Positions 5,752 through 13,384 are shown, numbered from the stretch's first letter. The stretch is 14,805 nt of DNA from JBBSGC01 sp038254525 (GCA_038254525.1 JBBSGC010000042.1:1-14805); one strand, 5' to 3'. Notes: generated from the sequence alone by a model not told the origin. Numbers and translations: made by a program.

Positions 5752-7472
5752 CCGCAGCACCCCTACGGCAGACCAGGAAGAAGAACGGCGTGACTCTTTC
5801 CACCGCCCCGTCCGACGACGCATCAACCCCGGCTGCGCCGCGCCGCAATGCCCGCCCGGCCGGCCGGGTGACCTTCGTCGGAGCCGGGCCCGGCGACCCA
5901 GGGCTGCTCACGGTGCGGGCACTCGAGGCCATCCGGAGCGCCGACGTGGTGGTGACCGAGCGCCCAGGGCACGTCGAGCTGGTCCAGTCGGCGCGTGACC
6001 TGCCGGCATCTGGAGCTGCTGCGGCCGCGCCGGCCGCCGCCGTCGAGATCGTTGAGGGCGGCGTCGGCGACGACGGTGCGGTGCTCACCCACGCTGCGCG
6101 GGGCAGGCTGGTCGTCAAGCACGCCCGCTCCGGTGCGCACGTCGTGCGGTTGCTCGACGGGGACCCCTTCCAGCACGGGACCGGGCCGGAGGAGGCACAG
6201 GCCTGCGCCAAGGCCGGTGTCGTGTTCGAGGTCGTCCCGGGCATCTCGACCGCAGCCGCGGTCCCCGCGTACGCCGGTATTCCGCTGACCACCCGGCACC
6301 GGCGCGAGCTGGCTGTCGTGCGGTGCGGTGAGGGGCGGATCGACTGGTCGCTGCACGGCGGGGACCAGACGCTGGTGGTGATCGGCGTGGGCCGGTTCGT
6401 CGCGGAGGTCGCCCGAGCCCTCGTGGCGGCCGGGCGTTCGCCGCAGGCACCGGCCGCGGTGACGTCGGCCGGCACGACCACCGAGCAGGCGACTGTCGTC
6501 TCGACCCTCGAGCGGGTCGCCGTAGCGGCGAAGGCCGCGCACCTCGGCGACCAGTCGGTGCTGGTGGTCGGCGACGTCGTCGAGCTGCGAGAGACGCTCT
6601 CGTGGTTCGAGACCAAACCGCTGTTCGGCTGGCGAGTGCTGGTCCCGCGTACCAAGGAGCAGTCTGCCGGCCTGGTCGCGCGGTTGCGCGCCTATGGTGC
6701 CGTGCCGGAGGAGGTGCCCACGATCTCGGTTGAGCCGCCACGCAACCCGCAGCAGATGGACAAGGCGATTCGGGGACTGGTCGAGGGTCGCTACGAGTGG
6801 GTGGCGTTCACCTCCGTCAACGCGGTCAAGGCGGTCCGCGAGAAGTTCGACGAGTACGGTCTGGACGCGCGTGCGTTCTCGGGACTCAAGATCGCGGCGG
6901 TGGGGGAGCGGACGGCGGAGGCGATCACCACGTGGGGCATCCGGCCGGACCTGGTGCCCTCCGGAGAGCAGTCGGCGCGCGGCTTGTGCGAGGATTGGCC
7001 GGCCTACGACGAGCTGCTCGACCCGATCAACCGGGTCTTCCTCCCCCGGGCCGACATCGCGACCGAGACCCTGGTGGCCGGGCTTGTCGATCTGGGGTGG
7101 GAGGTCGACGACGTCACCGCCTACCGGACCGTGCGTGCCGCGCCGCCTCCGGCGCCGACCCGCGAGGCGATCAAGTCGGGCAAGTTCGACGCGGTGCTGT
7201 TCACGTCGTCATCGACGGTGCGCAACCTGGTCGGCATCGCGGGCAAGCCACATCCGAGCACGGTCATCGCCTGCATCGGACCGGAGACGGTCAAGACCGC
7301 CGAGGAGCACGGCCTGCGGGTGGACGTCATAGCAGAGCGCCCGTCTGCGGAGCTGCTGGCCGACGCGCTCGCCGACTTCGGGGCGAGCCGACGGTTGGCC
7401 ATGCTCCAGGCGGGTGAGCCGGTGACCCGGCCGTCCCAGCGGCGGGGGCCGCAGCGTCGCAAGGACACCTGA
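5748..7472 (+). CDS. hemD: Uroporphyrinogen-III synthase fused to a degenerate SUMT/CobA-like methyltransferase domain
   Basis: A 574-residue two-domain protein. The N-terminal part (about 40-275) has the tetrapyrrole methylase fold: VTFVGAGPGDPGLLTVRALE, then RLLDGDPFQHGTGPEEA, and VVPGISTAAAVPAYAGIPLT. Compared with active uroporphyrinogen-III methyltransferases, the LKGGDPFxFGRGGEE loop and the YD after the first strand are altered (VVVTERPGH here), so catalysis by this half is doubtful. Similar fusions with a diverged methylase half are known in other actinomycetes. The C-terminal part (about 295-548) is HemD: FGWRVLVPRTKEQSAGL, VAFTSVNAVKAV, IAAVGERTAEAI, DAVLFTSSSTVRNLVG, and IACIGPETVKTAEEHGL. 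This domain closes and inverts ring D of hydroxymethylbilane to give uroporphyrinogen III. The GTG at 5748 overlaps the hemC stop and has AAGGAG 8 bases upstream. An internal GTG at 5790 is a possible alternative start that would keep both domains. Confidence 0.93.
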   Translation: MTAAPLRQTRKKNGVTLSTAPSDDASTPAAPRRNARPAGRVTFVGAGPGDPGLLTVRALEAIRSADVVVTERPGHVELVQSARDLPASGAAAAAPAAAVEIVEGGVGDDGAVLTHAARGRLVVKHARSGAHVVRLLDGDPFQHGTGPEEAQACAKAGVVFEVVPGISTAAAVPAYAGIPLTTRHRRELAVVRCGEGRIDWSLHGGDQTLVVIGVGRFVAEVARALVAAGRSPQAPAAVTSAGTTTEQATVVSTLERVAVAAKAAHLGDQSVLVVGDVVELRETLSWFETKPLFGWRVLVPRTKEQSAGLVARLRAYGAVPEEVPTISVEPPRNPQQMDKAIRGLVEGRYEWVAFTSVNAVKAVREKFDEYGLDARAFSGLKIAAVGERTAEAITTWGIRPDLVPSGEQSARGLCEDWPAYDELLDPINRVFLPRADIATETLVAGLVDLGWEVDDVTAYRTVRAAPPPAPTREAIKSGKFDAVLFTSSSTVRNLVGIAGKPHPSTVIACIGPETVKTAEEHGLRVDVIAERPSAELLADALADFGASRRLAMLQAGEPVTRPSQRRGPQRRKDT

Positions 7473-8452
7473 TGCCCGCGACCTTCCCGGCTGCTCGACC
7501 GCGTCGACTGCGGCGCACGCCGGCGGTCCGGGCGCTGGTCGGGGAGACCACCGTGCAGGCCCGGCACCTGGTGCTGCCGCTGTTCGTCCGCGAGGATGCG
7601 GCCGAGCCGGTTCCCATCACCAGCATGCCGGGGGTCGTTCAGCACAGTCGTGACAGCGCCCGCGCGGCGCTCACCGAGGCGGCCGAGGCCGGCCTTGGTG
7701 GCGTGATGCTGTTCGGGGTGCCGCAGACCAAGGACGCCTTCGGGTCCGGTGCCCTGGACCCGAAGGGTGTGCTCAACGCCGCGATCGCCGATGCGTCGGC
7801 CGAGGTGGGCGACGCGCTCGTCGTGATGAGCGACCTGTGCCTCGACGAGTTCACCGACCACGGGCACTGCGGCCTGCTCGACGACGCCGGTGAGGTGGAC
7901 AACGACGCCACGCTGGCCGTCTACGCCGAGGTGGCTGTGGCGCAGGCCGAGGCAGGCGTTGCCATGGTCGGACCCAGCGGCATGATGGACGGGCAGGTTG
8001 CCGCCGTGCGCGCCGCGCTCGACGCGGCCGGCTTCTCGGGGGTCGCGATCCTGGCGTACGCCGCGAAGTACGCCTCGGCCTTCTACGGCCCGTTCCGCGA
8101 GGCGGTGAGCTCTTCGCTGCAGGGGGACCGGTGCACCTACCAGCAGGATCCCGCCAACCGACGCGAGGCTGTGCGCGAGGCGCGGCTCGACGTCGAGGAG
8201 GGCGCCGACCTGGTCATGGTCAAGCCTGCGCTGGCCTATCTGGACCTGGTCCGCGACGTCCGGGAAGCCGTCGACGTGCCGGTCGCCGCCTACAACGTCT
8301 CCGGTGAGTACGCGATGGTCGAAGCCGCCGCGGCCCGTGGCTGGATCGACCGGGAGCGCGCGATCCTCGAGCTGCTCACCGGCATCCGCCGGGCCGGCGC
8401 GGACACCGTGCTCACGTACTGGGCGAGCGAGGCGGCGCGGCTGCTGCGCTGA
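7472..8452 (+). CDS. hemB: Delta-aminolevulinic acid dehydratase (porphobilinogen synthase)
   Basis: HemB condenses two 5-aminolevulinate molecules into porphobilinogen. The 326-residue protein is full length. Schiff-base lysines are K199 (LAYAAKYASAFYGPFR) and K251 (VMVKPALAYLD). The metal-site loop DLCLDEFTDHGHCG carries Cys123 and Cys133 but Asp125 where the classical zinc enzymes have the middle Cys, so the site is an intermediate between the CxCx7C zinc type and the Cys-free magnesium type, as I recall for other actinomycetes. The ATG at 7472 shares one base with the hemD stop (TGATG), with AAGGAC just upstream. It is the last gene of the rex-hem operon and faces the GNAT gene tail to tail. 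Confidence 0.97.
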   Translation: MPATFPAARPRRLRRTPAVRALVGETTVQARHLVLPLFVREDAAEPVPITSMPGVVQHSRDSARAALTEAAEAGLGGVMLFGVPQTKDAFGSGALDPKGVLNAAIADASAEVGDALVVMSDLCLDEFTDHGHCGLLDDAGEVDNDATLAVYAEVAVAQAEAGVAMVGPSGMMDGQVAAVRAALDAAGFSGVAILAYAAKYASAFYGPFREAVSSSLQGDRCTYQQDPANRREAVREARLDVEEGADLVMVKPALAYLDLVRDVREAVDVPVAAYNVSGEYAMVEAAAARGWIDRERAILELLTGIRRAGADTVLTYWASEAARLLR

Positions 8453-8469
8453 CCGGTCGCTGGCGACGG

Positions 8470-8483
8470 CAGCGACGTCGCTG
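8470..8483. terminator. Palindrome between convergent hemB and GNAT genes
   Basis: CAGCGACGTCGCTG is an exact 14-bp palindrome filling the short gap between the hemB stop and the GNAT stop (TCA, 8484-8486). It could fold as a 5-bp hairpin and act in both directions as an end point. It has no T-run, so intrinsic termination is uncertain. Confidence 0.35.
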
Positions 8484-9014
8484 TCAGCTCTGCCAGCGGA
8501 CCTCCCCGTCGATGACCGTCTCGGTGGGCGTGAGACCGACCGCGCGGGCGACGGCCATCGAGGCCTGGTGCTGGGGGTGCACGTGGGCGACCACGGCTTC
8601 GACGCCCTGCTGCTGCAGCCACGTCACCACCGCCTGGGCCGCTTCCCGCGCGTACCCCTGACCTTGTTGGGCGACGCCGACGACCCAGGCGACCTCGGCG
8701 GTGAGCCCGCCCTGCTGCTCGCTGACGGTCGCCTGCACCGTGCCGGCGACCTGACCGTCGACCCGACGGCGCAGCACCCAGTTGTGCCACCGCTGCGACC
8801 CGTCAGGTGAGCGGCCCACGACCTGGCGCTCGTATCGGGCGCTCAGCTCATCGCGGGTGGCCGGCCCGCCGCCGATGAAGGTGTGCAGGTCGGGGTCGTC
8901 GAGCAACGGCGCCATCTCGTCCGCGTGCTCGACGCGAAGCGGCTCCAGCTCGAGCCGTTCGGTGCGCAGCTGTGGCGTGCTGCCCCAGTCGTCGATGCTC
9001 GCCACGAGCGGCAC
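8484..9014 (-). CDS. GNAT family N-acetyltransferase (RimJ/RimL type)
   Basis: A 176-residue acetyltransferase. The N-terminus has TERLELEPLRVEHADEMAPLL, typical of the RimJ/RimL-like branch (acetyltransf_3). The acetyl-CoA pyrophosphate loop is QQGQGYA at 116-122, after a strand EVAWVVGV, and a helix EAAQAVVTWLQQQGVEAVVAHVHPQHQAS follows. The acceptor cannot be told from sequence; protein N-termini, small amines or antibiotics are all acetylated by relatives. The GTG at 9014 lacks a clear ribosome binding site, and another GTG three codons in is equally possible. It is convergent with hemB and divergent from hemL, so it is probably transcribed alone and unrelated to haem synthesis. Confidence 0.85.
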   Translation of the reverse strand: MPLVASIDDWGSTPQLRTERLELEPLRVEHADEMAPLLDDPDLHTFIGGGPATRDELSARYERQVVGRSPDGSQRWHNWVLRRRVDGQVAGTVQATVSEQQGGLTAEVAWVVGVAQQGQGYAREAAQAVVTWLQQQGVEAVVAHVHPQHQASMAVARAVGLTPTETVIDGEVRWQS

Positions 9015-9150
9015 GGTAGGTCATCGACGGGGTAGTGGGTCAGTTTGACTGCGGCGCTCGGATGGCCAGGAGCATGCGGTAGCTGAACTCTTGACAAACC
9101 CGCCGGGGATGGCGGCTCGTCCCTGAGCCCGGGTGGGCAGCACAGGCGTC

Positions 9151-9167
9151 TCCTACGCAACGTAGGA
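9151..9167. promoter_or_regulatory. Inverted repeat in the hemL upstream region
   Basis: TCCTACG-CAA-CGTAGGA is an exact 7-bp dyad with a 3-base centre, 42 bases before the hemL start, in the 194-bp gap between the divergent GNAT and hemL genes. Its placement suggests an operator or leader hairpin for hemL. A TTGACA at 9091-9096 lies upstream, but I see no good -10 at the right spacing. It does not match the Rex operator. Confidence 0.45.
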
Positions 9168-9208
9168 CTGCGCGGGCCGGCATCGAAGCGCTGGGGGATG
9201 ATGGTGCG

Positions 9209-10537
9209 GTGAGCACAGCGACCGCCCGCAGCGACGCCCTGTTCGCGCGGGCGAGGGCGGTGACCCCGGGCGGCGTCAACTCCCCCGTGCGCGCGTTTCG
9301 CGCCGTGGGTGGGACACCCAGGTTCATGACCTCCGGCTCGGGCCCCTATCTGCGTGACGTCGACGGCAACGACTACGTCGACCTGGTCTGCTCGTGGGGA
9401 CCGCTGCTGCTGGGGCACGCGCATCCGCAGGTGGTCGGGGCAGTCACCGCCGCCGCTGCCCGCGGCACGTCGTTCGGCACCCCGAGTGAGCCGGAGGTCG
9501 AGCTGGCCGAGGAGATAGTCGCCCGCACTCCTGTAGACGCGGTCCGGCTCGTGTCCTCCGGGACCGAGGCGACGATGTCGGCGCTAAGGCTGGCGCGTGG
9601 CTTCACCGGCCGGGAGGGTGTGGTCAAGTTCGCCGGCTGCTACCACGGCCACGTCGACGCGCTGCTCGCGCAAGCGGGCTCCGGTGTCGTGACGCTGGGC
9701 ATCCCTGGTACGCCTGGGGTCCCGGCTGCCTCGACGGCATCGACGTACGTCCTGCCGTACAACGACCGGGCCGCCCTGGAGGCGTTGTTCGCCCAGCGCG
9801 GCGACCAGATTGCGTGCGTGATCACCGAGGCAGCCGCGGGAAACATGGGCGCGGTGCCTCCGCTGCCGGGGTTCAACGAGCTGCTTGCGCAGCTGTGTGC
9901 GCGGCACGGGGCTGTGCTGATCAGCGACGAGGTGATGACCGGCTTCCGGGTCAGCCGGTCCGGTCAATGGGGTCGCGACGGAGCGTTGGAGGGCTGGCGG
10001 CCGGACCTGATGACGTTCGGCAAGGTCATGGGCGGCGGCTTCCCCGCCGCGGCCTTCGGCGGCCGCGCCGACGTGATGGCGATGCTGGCGCCGGACGGGC
10101 CGGTCTACCAGGCCGGCACGCTGTCGGGCAACCCGGTCGCAGCCACCGCCGGTTTGACCACGCTGCGACTCGCGACCGACGAGGTCTACGGCCGCCTCGA
10201 CGCTGTGGCTGACCAGATCCGCACGATGGCGAGCAAGGCGCTCGACGAGGCCGGCGTGCCGCATGTTGCGCAGGCCGCCGGAAACCTGTTCAGCGTGTTC
10301 TTCGTCGACGACGACGCGGTGCACGAGGTCCGCGACTTCCTCGGTGCTCAGGCCCAGCTGCTGCACCGGTTCCGGGCGTTCTTCCACGCCATGCTCGACC
10401 ACGGGGTCTACCTCCCGCCGAGTGCCTTCGAGGCGTGGTTCGTCTCTTCGGCCCACGACCAGACGGCCGTCGACCGGGTCGCCGAGGCGCTTCCGTACGC
10501 TGCTCGGGCAGCCGCCGCAGCTCGCCCCGAGCAGTGA
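9209..10537 (+). CDS. hemL: Glutamate-1-semialdehyde 2,1-aminomutase
   Basis: HemL converts glutamate-1-semialdehyde to 5-aminolevulinate, supplying the step missing from the rex-hemACDB operon. The 442-residue class-III PLP enzyme shows VTPGGVNSPVRAFRAVGGTPRF, the SSGTEATMSALRLAR phosphate-binding region, FAGCYHGHVD, ISDEVMTGFRVS with the PLP-ring Asp, LMTFGKVMGGGFPAAAFGG with the Schiff-base Lys272, and AGTLSGNPVAATAG. The GTG at 9209 is taken as start because the family begins about 15 residues before VTPGGVNSP; the GGGGGATGATGG stretch upstream is a loose ribosome binding site. It is followed 12 bases later by a histidine phosphatase and then the cytochrome c maturation genes, the same order as Rv0524-Rv0529 of M. 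tuberculosis. Confidence 0.96.
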   Translation: MSTATARSDALFARARAVTPGGVNSPVRAFRAVGGTPRFMTSGSGPYLRDVDGNDYVDLVCSWGPLLLGHAHPQVVGAVTAAAARGTSFGTPSEPEVELAEEIVARTPVDAVRLVSSGTEATMSALRLARGFTGREGVVKFAGCYHGHVDALLAQAGSGVVTLGIPGTPGVPAASTASTYVLPYNDRAALEALFAQRGDQIACVITEAAAGNMGAVPPLPGFNELLAQLCARHGAVLISDEVMTGFRVSRSGQWGRDGALEGWRPDLMTFGKVMGGGFPAAAFGGRADVMAMLAPDGPVYQAGTLSGNPVAATAGLTTLRLATDEVYGRLDAVADQIRTMASKALDEAGVPHVAQAAGNLFSVFFVDDDAVHEVRDFLGAQAQLLHRFRAFFHAMLDHGVYLPPSAFEAWFVSSAHDQTAVDRVAEALPYAARAAAAARPEQ

Positions 10538-10549
10538 GGGACCCCGCTC

Positions 10550-11206
10550 ATGACTGACGACCCCCGTACGGTCGTCCACCTCATCCGCCACGGCGAGGTG
10601 CACAACCCCACCGGCGTGCTCTACGGCCGGCTGGCCGGGTTCAACCTGTCCGAGCTCGGGGCGCAGATGGCGGAGCGGGTGGCCGACTGGCTGGGGACCA
10701 ACGACGTCACGCACCTGGTGGCCTCACCGCTGGAGCGAGCACAGCAGACCGCCACTCCGATCGCGAAGCGCTTCGGGCTCGACATCGAGACCGACGAGCG
10801 GGTCATCGAGGCCGGCAACTCCTTCGAGGGCAAGATTTTCGGCGTCGGCGACGGCGCGCTGCTGCATCCCCGGTCTTGGTGGCTGCTGCGCAACCCGACC
10901 ACGCCATCGTGGGGGGAGCCCTACAAGCAGATCGCGGCTCGGATGACCGCCGCGATCCACGACGCCCGGGACGCTGCGGTTGGTCACGAGACGGTGATCG
11001 TGTCGCACCAGCTGCCGGTCTGGGTGGCTCGGCTGGCGGTGGAGAGCCGCCGCTTCGTCCACGACCCCAGGCGCCGTGAGTGCACACTCGCCAGCGTCAC
11101 GTCGCTCACCTTCCGCGGCGGCGCTGTGGTGTCGGTCGCCTACAACGAGCCGGCCCGTGACCTGCTGCCGGTGCGCCAGACCAAGAAGTTCGTGGCCGGG
11201 GCCTGA
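10550..11206 (+). CDS. Histidine phosphatase (phosphoglycerate mutase-like)
   Basis: A 218-residue member of the histidine phosphatase superfamily. The catalytic motif LIRHGEV (RHGE at 13-16) is near the N-terminus, SPLERAQQTA carries the phosphate-pocket Arg, and ETVIVSHQLPVW holds the second catalytic His. Members hydrolyse or transfer phosphate on small molecules or proteins; the substrate is unknown. It sits between hemL and tlpA as in mycobacteria (Rv0525) and many other actinomycetes, so an unrecognised link with haem or cytochrome c metabolism is possible. GAGGG overlapping the hemL stop serves as ribosome binding site, and the tlpA start follows its stop by two bases. Confidence 0.9.
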   Translation: MTDDPRTVVHLIRHGEVHNPTGVLYGRLAGFNLSELGAQMAERVADWLGTNDVTHLVASPLERAQQTATPIAKRFGLDIETDERVIEAGNSFEGKIFGVGDGALLHPRSWWLLRNPTTPSWGEPYKQIAARMTAAIHDARDAAVGHETVIVSHQLPVWVARLAVESRRFVHDPRRRECTLASVTSLTFRGGAVVSVAYNEPARDLLPVRQTKKFVAGA

Positions 11207-11208
11207 CC

Positions 11209-11650
11209 GTGCCGCGCCGTGCCCTGATCGCCGCGCTGTCGGTCGTGATCGCGCTGGTCGTTGCCGGCGTGCTCTGGGGCTGCTCCTCGGCGCTGTCGGC
11301 CAGCGAGCCGAACGGTGGCTACATCAGCGGTGACGGTCGGTCACGATAGTCCCCTCCGCGCAGCGCCAACCCGCGGTTGGGATCAGCGGCAGCGGCCTGG
11401 ACGGCACGGCGTTGTCGCTCGACGAGTACGCGGGCTCGACGGTGGTGGTCAACGTCTGGGGCTCCTGGTGCGTGGACTGCCGGCTCGAGACCGACCAGCT
11501 CGTCACGGCTGCTCGGGTGCTGGCAAAGCGGGACGTGCACTTCCTCGGCATCGACATCCGCGACACGCAGGCAGCGGCGCAGGCCTACGTCAAAGCAAAC
11601 GGCGTGACCTGGCCGAGCATCTTCGACCCCGACAGCAGCACGCTGCTCCG
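11209..11650 (+). pseudogene. tlpA/resA-like thiol-disulfide protein, frameshifted and C-terminally truncated
   Basis: The GTG at 11209 opens a signal-peptide-like N-terminus (PRRALIAALSVVIALVVAG, then VLWGCSS, a possible lipobox with Cys at about residue 25) that stops at TAG 11347-11349. The next frame continues the family sequence: SVTIVPSAQRQPAVG (from 11337), LSLDEYAGSTVVVNVWGSWC, the redox CVDC at 11469-11480, and VTWPSIFDPDSSTLL. Adding one base near 11334-11340 would join the two into a normal TlpA (GDG-S-VTIV). The family pattern then breaks off near 11648 and resB sequence begins, so about the last 35-45 residues are missing. Intact TlpA/ResA is a membrane-anchored extracytoplasmic protein that keeps apocytochrome c CxxCH thiols reduced for haem attachment. 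The frameshift could be a sequencing error, but the missing end cannot be explained by one base. Confidence 0.85.
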
Positions 11651-12393
11651 GCGAAGCGACGGCGCCCTTCGACATCACGGTCAACCACCTGCTCGACGTG
11701 GACGGCAGCTCGGTCTACCTGGTCGGTCAGGGCTACGCACCCGAGGTGACCGTCCGCGACGGCAAGGGTGACGTGGTGTTCTCCGGCGCCGTGCCGTTCC
11801 TGCCCGAGGACGCGTCGTACACCTCATCGGGCGTGGTCAAGGTGCCTGACGCGCAGCCGGCCCAGCTCGGTTTCGAGGGCTTCTTCCTGCCTACCCTGGC
11901 GGTCAACCCCCAGGGGGTCCCGGTCTCCGCCTTTCCGGGAGCCGCCCGGCCGGCGCTGCTGTTCTTCGCCTATACCGGCGATCTCGGGCTCAACAGCGGT
12001 GCCCCTCAGTCGGTTTACTCCCTCGACAAGGCCGGGCTCACCCAGGTCCGGCACAAGGACGGGACGCCGGTCCGTGGCCTGCTGCTCGAGGGCCAGACCT
12101 TCCAGCTGCCGGGCGGGGCGGGCAGCATCACCTACGACCGGACCCGGAAGTTCGCCCGCTTCCAGATCAGCCACTCGTCGCTCAAGCTGGTGCCACTCGG
12201 CGCGGCCGCGACCGGCGTCCTCGGGCTCATCGCCTCGCTGTTCCTGCGTCCCCGCCGCGCCTGGGTGCAGGCCCGGTCCGAGGGCGGGCGTACCGTGGTC
12301 GAGGTCGCTCGGCTCGACCGGGCCTCAGGAGCGGATCTGGGTTCCGACGTCAGTGACCTCGTGCACGCTGTGAAGGGAACATCTGCGACATGA
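11650..12393 (+). pseudogene. resB: resB (cytochrome c biogenesis) C-terminal fragment, N-terminal half missing
   Basis: The frame reads the second half of a ResB/Ccs1 protein: FDITVNHLLDVDGSSVYLVG, GYAPEVTVRDGKGDVVFSGA, PFLPEDASYTSSGVVKVPDA, GFEGFFLPT, and near the end KLVPLGAAATGVLGLIASLF, the last membrane span. About 245 codons remain, whereas actinobacterial ResB is about 500-560 residues and starts with membrane spans that are absent here. No start codon with a ribosome binding site opens the fragment; it begins inside tlpA sequence. ResB, with CcsB, carries haem across the membrane and attaches it to apocytochrome c in System II. The TGA overlaps the ccsB ATG (ATGA), so the downstream junction is normal and only the upstream side is disrupted. 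Confidence 0.85.
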
Positions 12394-13367
12394 CACAGGC
12401 AACGTGGGCATCGCTGTCCAACCACGCCGTCGCGGCCGCCACGGTGGTCTTCGCGGTCGCGTGCCTCGCGCACCTGCTGGAGTTCGCCGCCGCTCGTACC
12501 GTTTCACCGGCCGTTTCACCGGCCCACGCCGAGGAGTCGGCACTCGTCGGGGCGGGTGGCTCGATCGGCCGGAGCCCGCTGCCCGCCGGTTCAGCCTCCC
12601 CCGTGGACCGTGGTGCGCTGCTCTCCCGGATCGGTGTGTCGCTGACCGTGCTCGCCGAGCTCCTCATTGTCGTCGGTGGCCTGTCCCGCGGGATGGCCGC
12701 CGGCCGGGTGCCTTGGGGCAACATGTACGAGTTCGCCACCACGGGCATCACCGTGGCGGTCGCGGTCTATCTCGTGCTGGTGCGGTTGCAGCAGGTGCAG
12801 TGGCTCGGCGCGGTAGTCACCGGCTTCGCCGTCGTTGTGCTCGGTCTCGCGATGCTGGTCTACGTGCCCGCCGGCCCCCTCGTGCCGGCGCTGCACTCGT
12901 ACTGGCTGTTGCTCCACGTGTCGGCGGCGGCCGTGGCTGGTGGCGCCTTCGTCGTCGGCGCGGGGGCGTCGTTGTTCTACCTGGTGAAGGAGCGCGCGGA
13001 GCGCCGGACGCCGCCCGAGCAGCAGACCGGCGGCTACCTGTGGCGGTTGCCGACCGCGGCCGCGATGGACCGGTTGGCCTACCGGGTGCACGCGTTCGCG
13101 TTCCCGGTCTGGACCTTCGCCGCCCTGATCGCCGGCCCGATCTGGGCACAGTACGCGTGGGGGCGCTACTGGGGCTGGGACCCCAAGGAGGTGTGGGCGT
13201 TCATCACCTGGGTGGTCTACGCCGCCTATCTGCATGCGCGGGCGACCGCCGGCTGGCACGGCCGTGCTGCGGCGATCCTCGCGCTGGTCGGGTTCGCCAC
13301 GTTCCTGTTCAACTTCGTGGGGATCAACCTGTTCGGCTCCGGCCTGCACTCCTACGCCGGCGTGTGA
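12390..13367 (+). CDS. ccsB: Cytochrome c biogenesis protein CcsB (CcsA family haem handling protein)
   Basis: A 325-residue polytopic membrane protein of System II cytochrome c maturation, partner of ResB. Seen here: an N-terminal span (about 12-34), a variable loop, several spans (82-100, 115-132, 138-160, 168-198), VPWGNMYEF (108-115), a typical family motif, LHSYWLLLH (His169, His176) for haem coordination, and the tryptophan-rich WWD-type motif WGRYWGWDPKEVWAFITW (257-274) facing outside. The C-terminal span ends with GLHSYAGV, where His320 is a family position. The ATG overlaps the resB stop. The gene itself looks intact although its upstream partners are not. The loop contains an exact 12-bp tandem duplication (12500-12523). 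Confidence 0.94.
   Translation: MTQATWASLSNHAVAAATVVFAVACLAHLLEFAAARTVSPAVSPAHAEESALVGAGGSIGRSPLPAGSASPVDRGALLSRIGVSLTVLAELLIVVGGLSRGMAAGRVPWGNMYEFATTGITVAVAVYLVLVRLQQVQWLGAVVTGFAVVVLGLAMLVYVPAGPLVPALHSYWLLLHVSAAAVAGGAFVVGAGASLFYLVKERAERRTPPEQQTGGYLWRLPTAAAMDRLAYRVHAFAFPVWTFAALIAGPIWAQYAWGRYWGWDPKEVWAFITWVVYAAYLHARATAGWHGRAAAILALVGFATFLFNFVGINLFGSGLHSYAGV
12500..12523 (+). repeat. 12-bp tandem duplication inside ccsB
   Basis: CGTTTCACCGGC is repeated exactly, giving a Val-Ser-Pro-Ala repeat in the variable loop after the first membrane span. It is in frame and probably neutral. Confidence 0.85.
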
Positions 13368-13384
13368 CCCCGGCGTGTGACCCC
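13359..13384 (+). repeat. 13-bp exact tandem duplication across the ccsB stop codon
   Basis: GGCGTGTGACCCC occurs at 13359-13371 and 13372-13384. The first copy carries the last Gly-Val and the TGA of ccsB, and the second copy lies just outside the gene. It resembles the stop-spanning duplication after the glutaredoxin gene. Confidence 0.85.

Noticed and set aside
4702..5826. Long minus-strand frame opposite hemC
   Set aside because: It mirrors hemC codon periodicity; hemC has complete family motifs and there is no independent start signal.
9091..9096. TTGACA as the -35 of a hemL promoter
   Set aside because: No TANNNT lies 16-19 bases downstream, so I did not call a promoter there.
11412..11771. 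A complete short TlpA starting at 11412
   Set aside because: It would lack the signal anchor, and its last 40 residues are an out-of-frame reading of resB. The protein is better explained as a broken tlpA.
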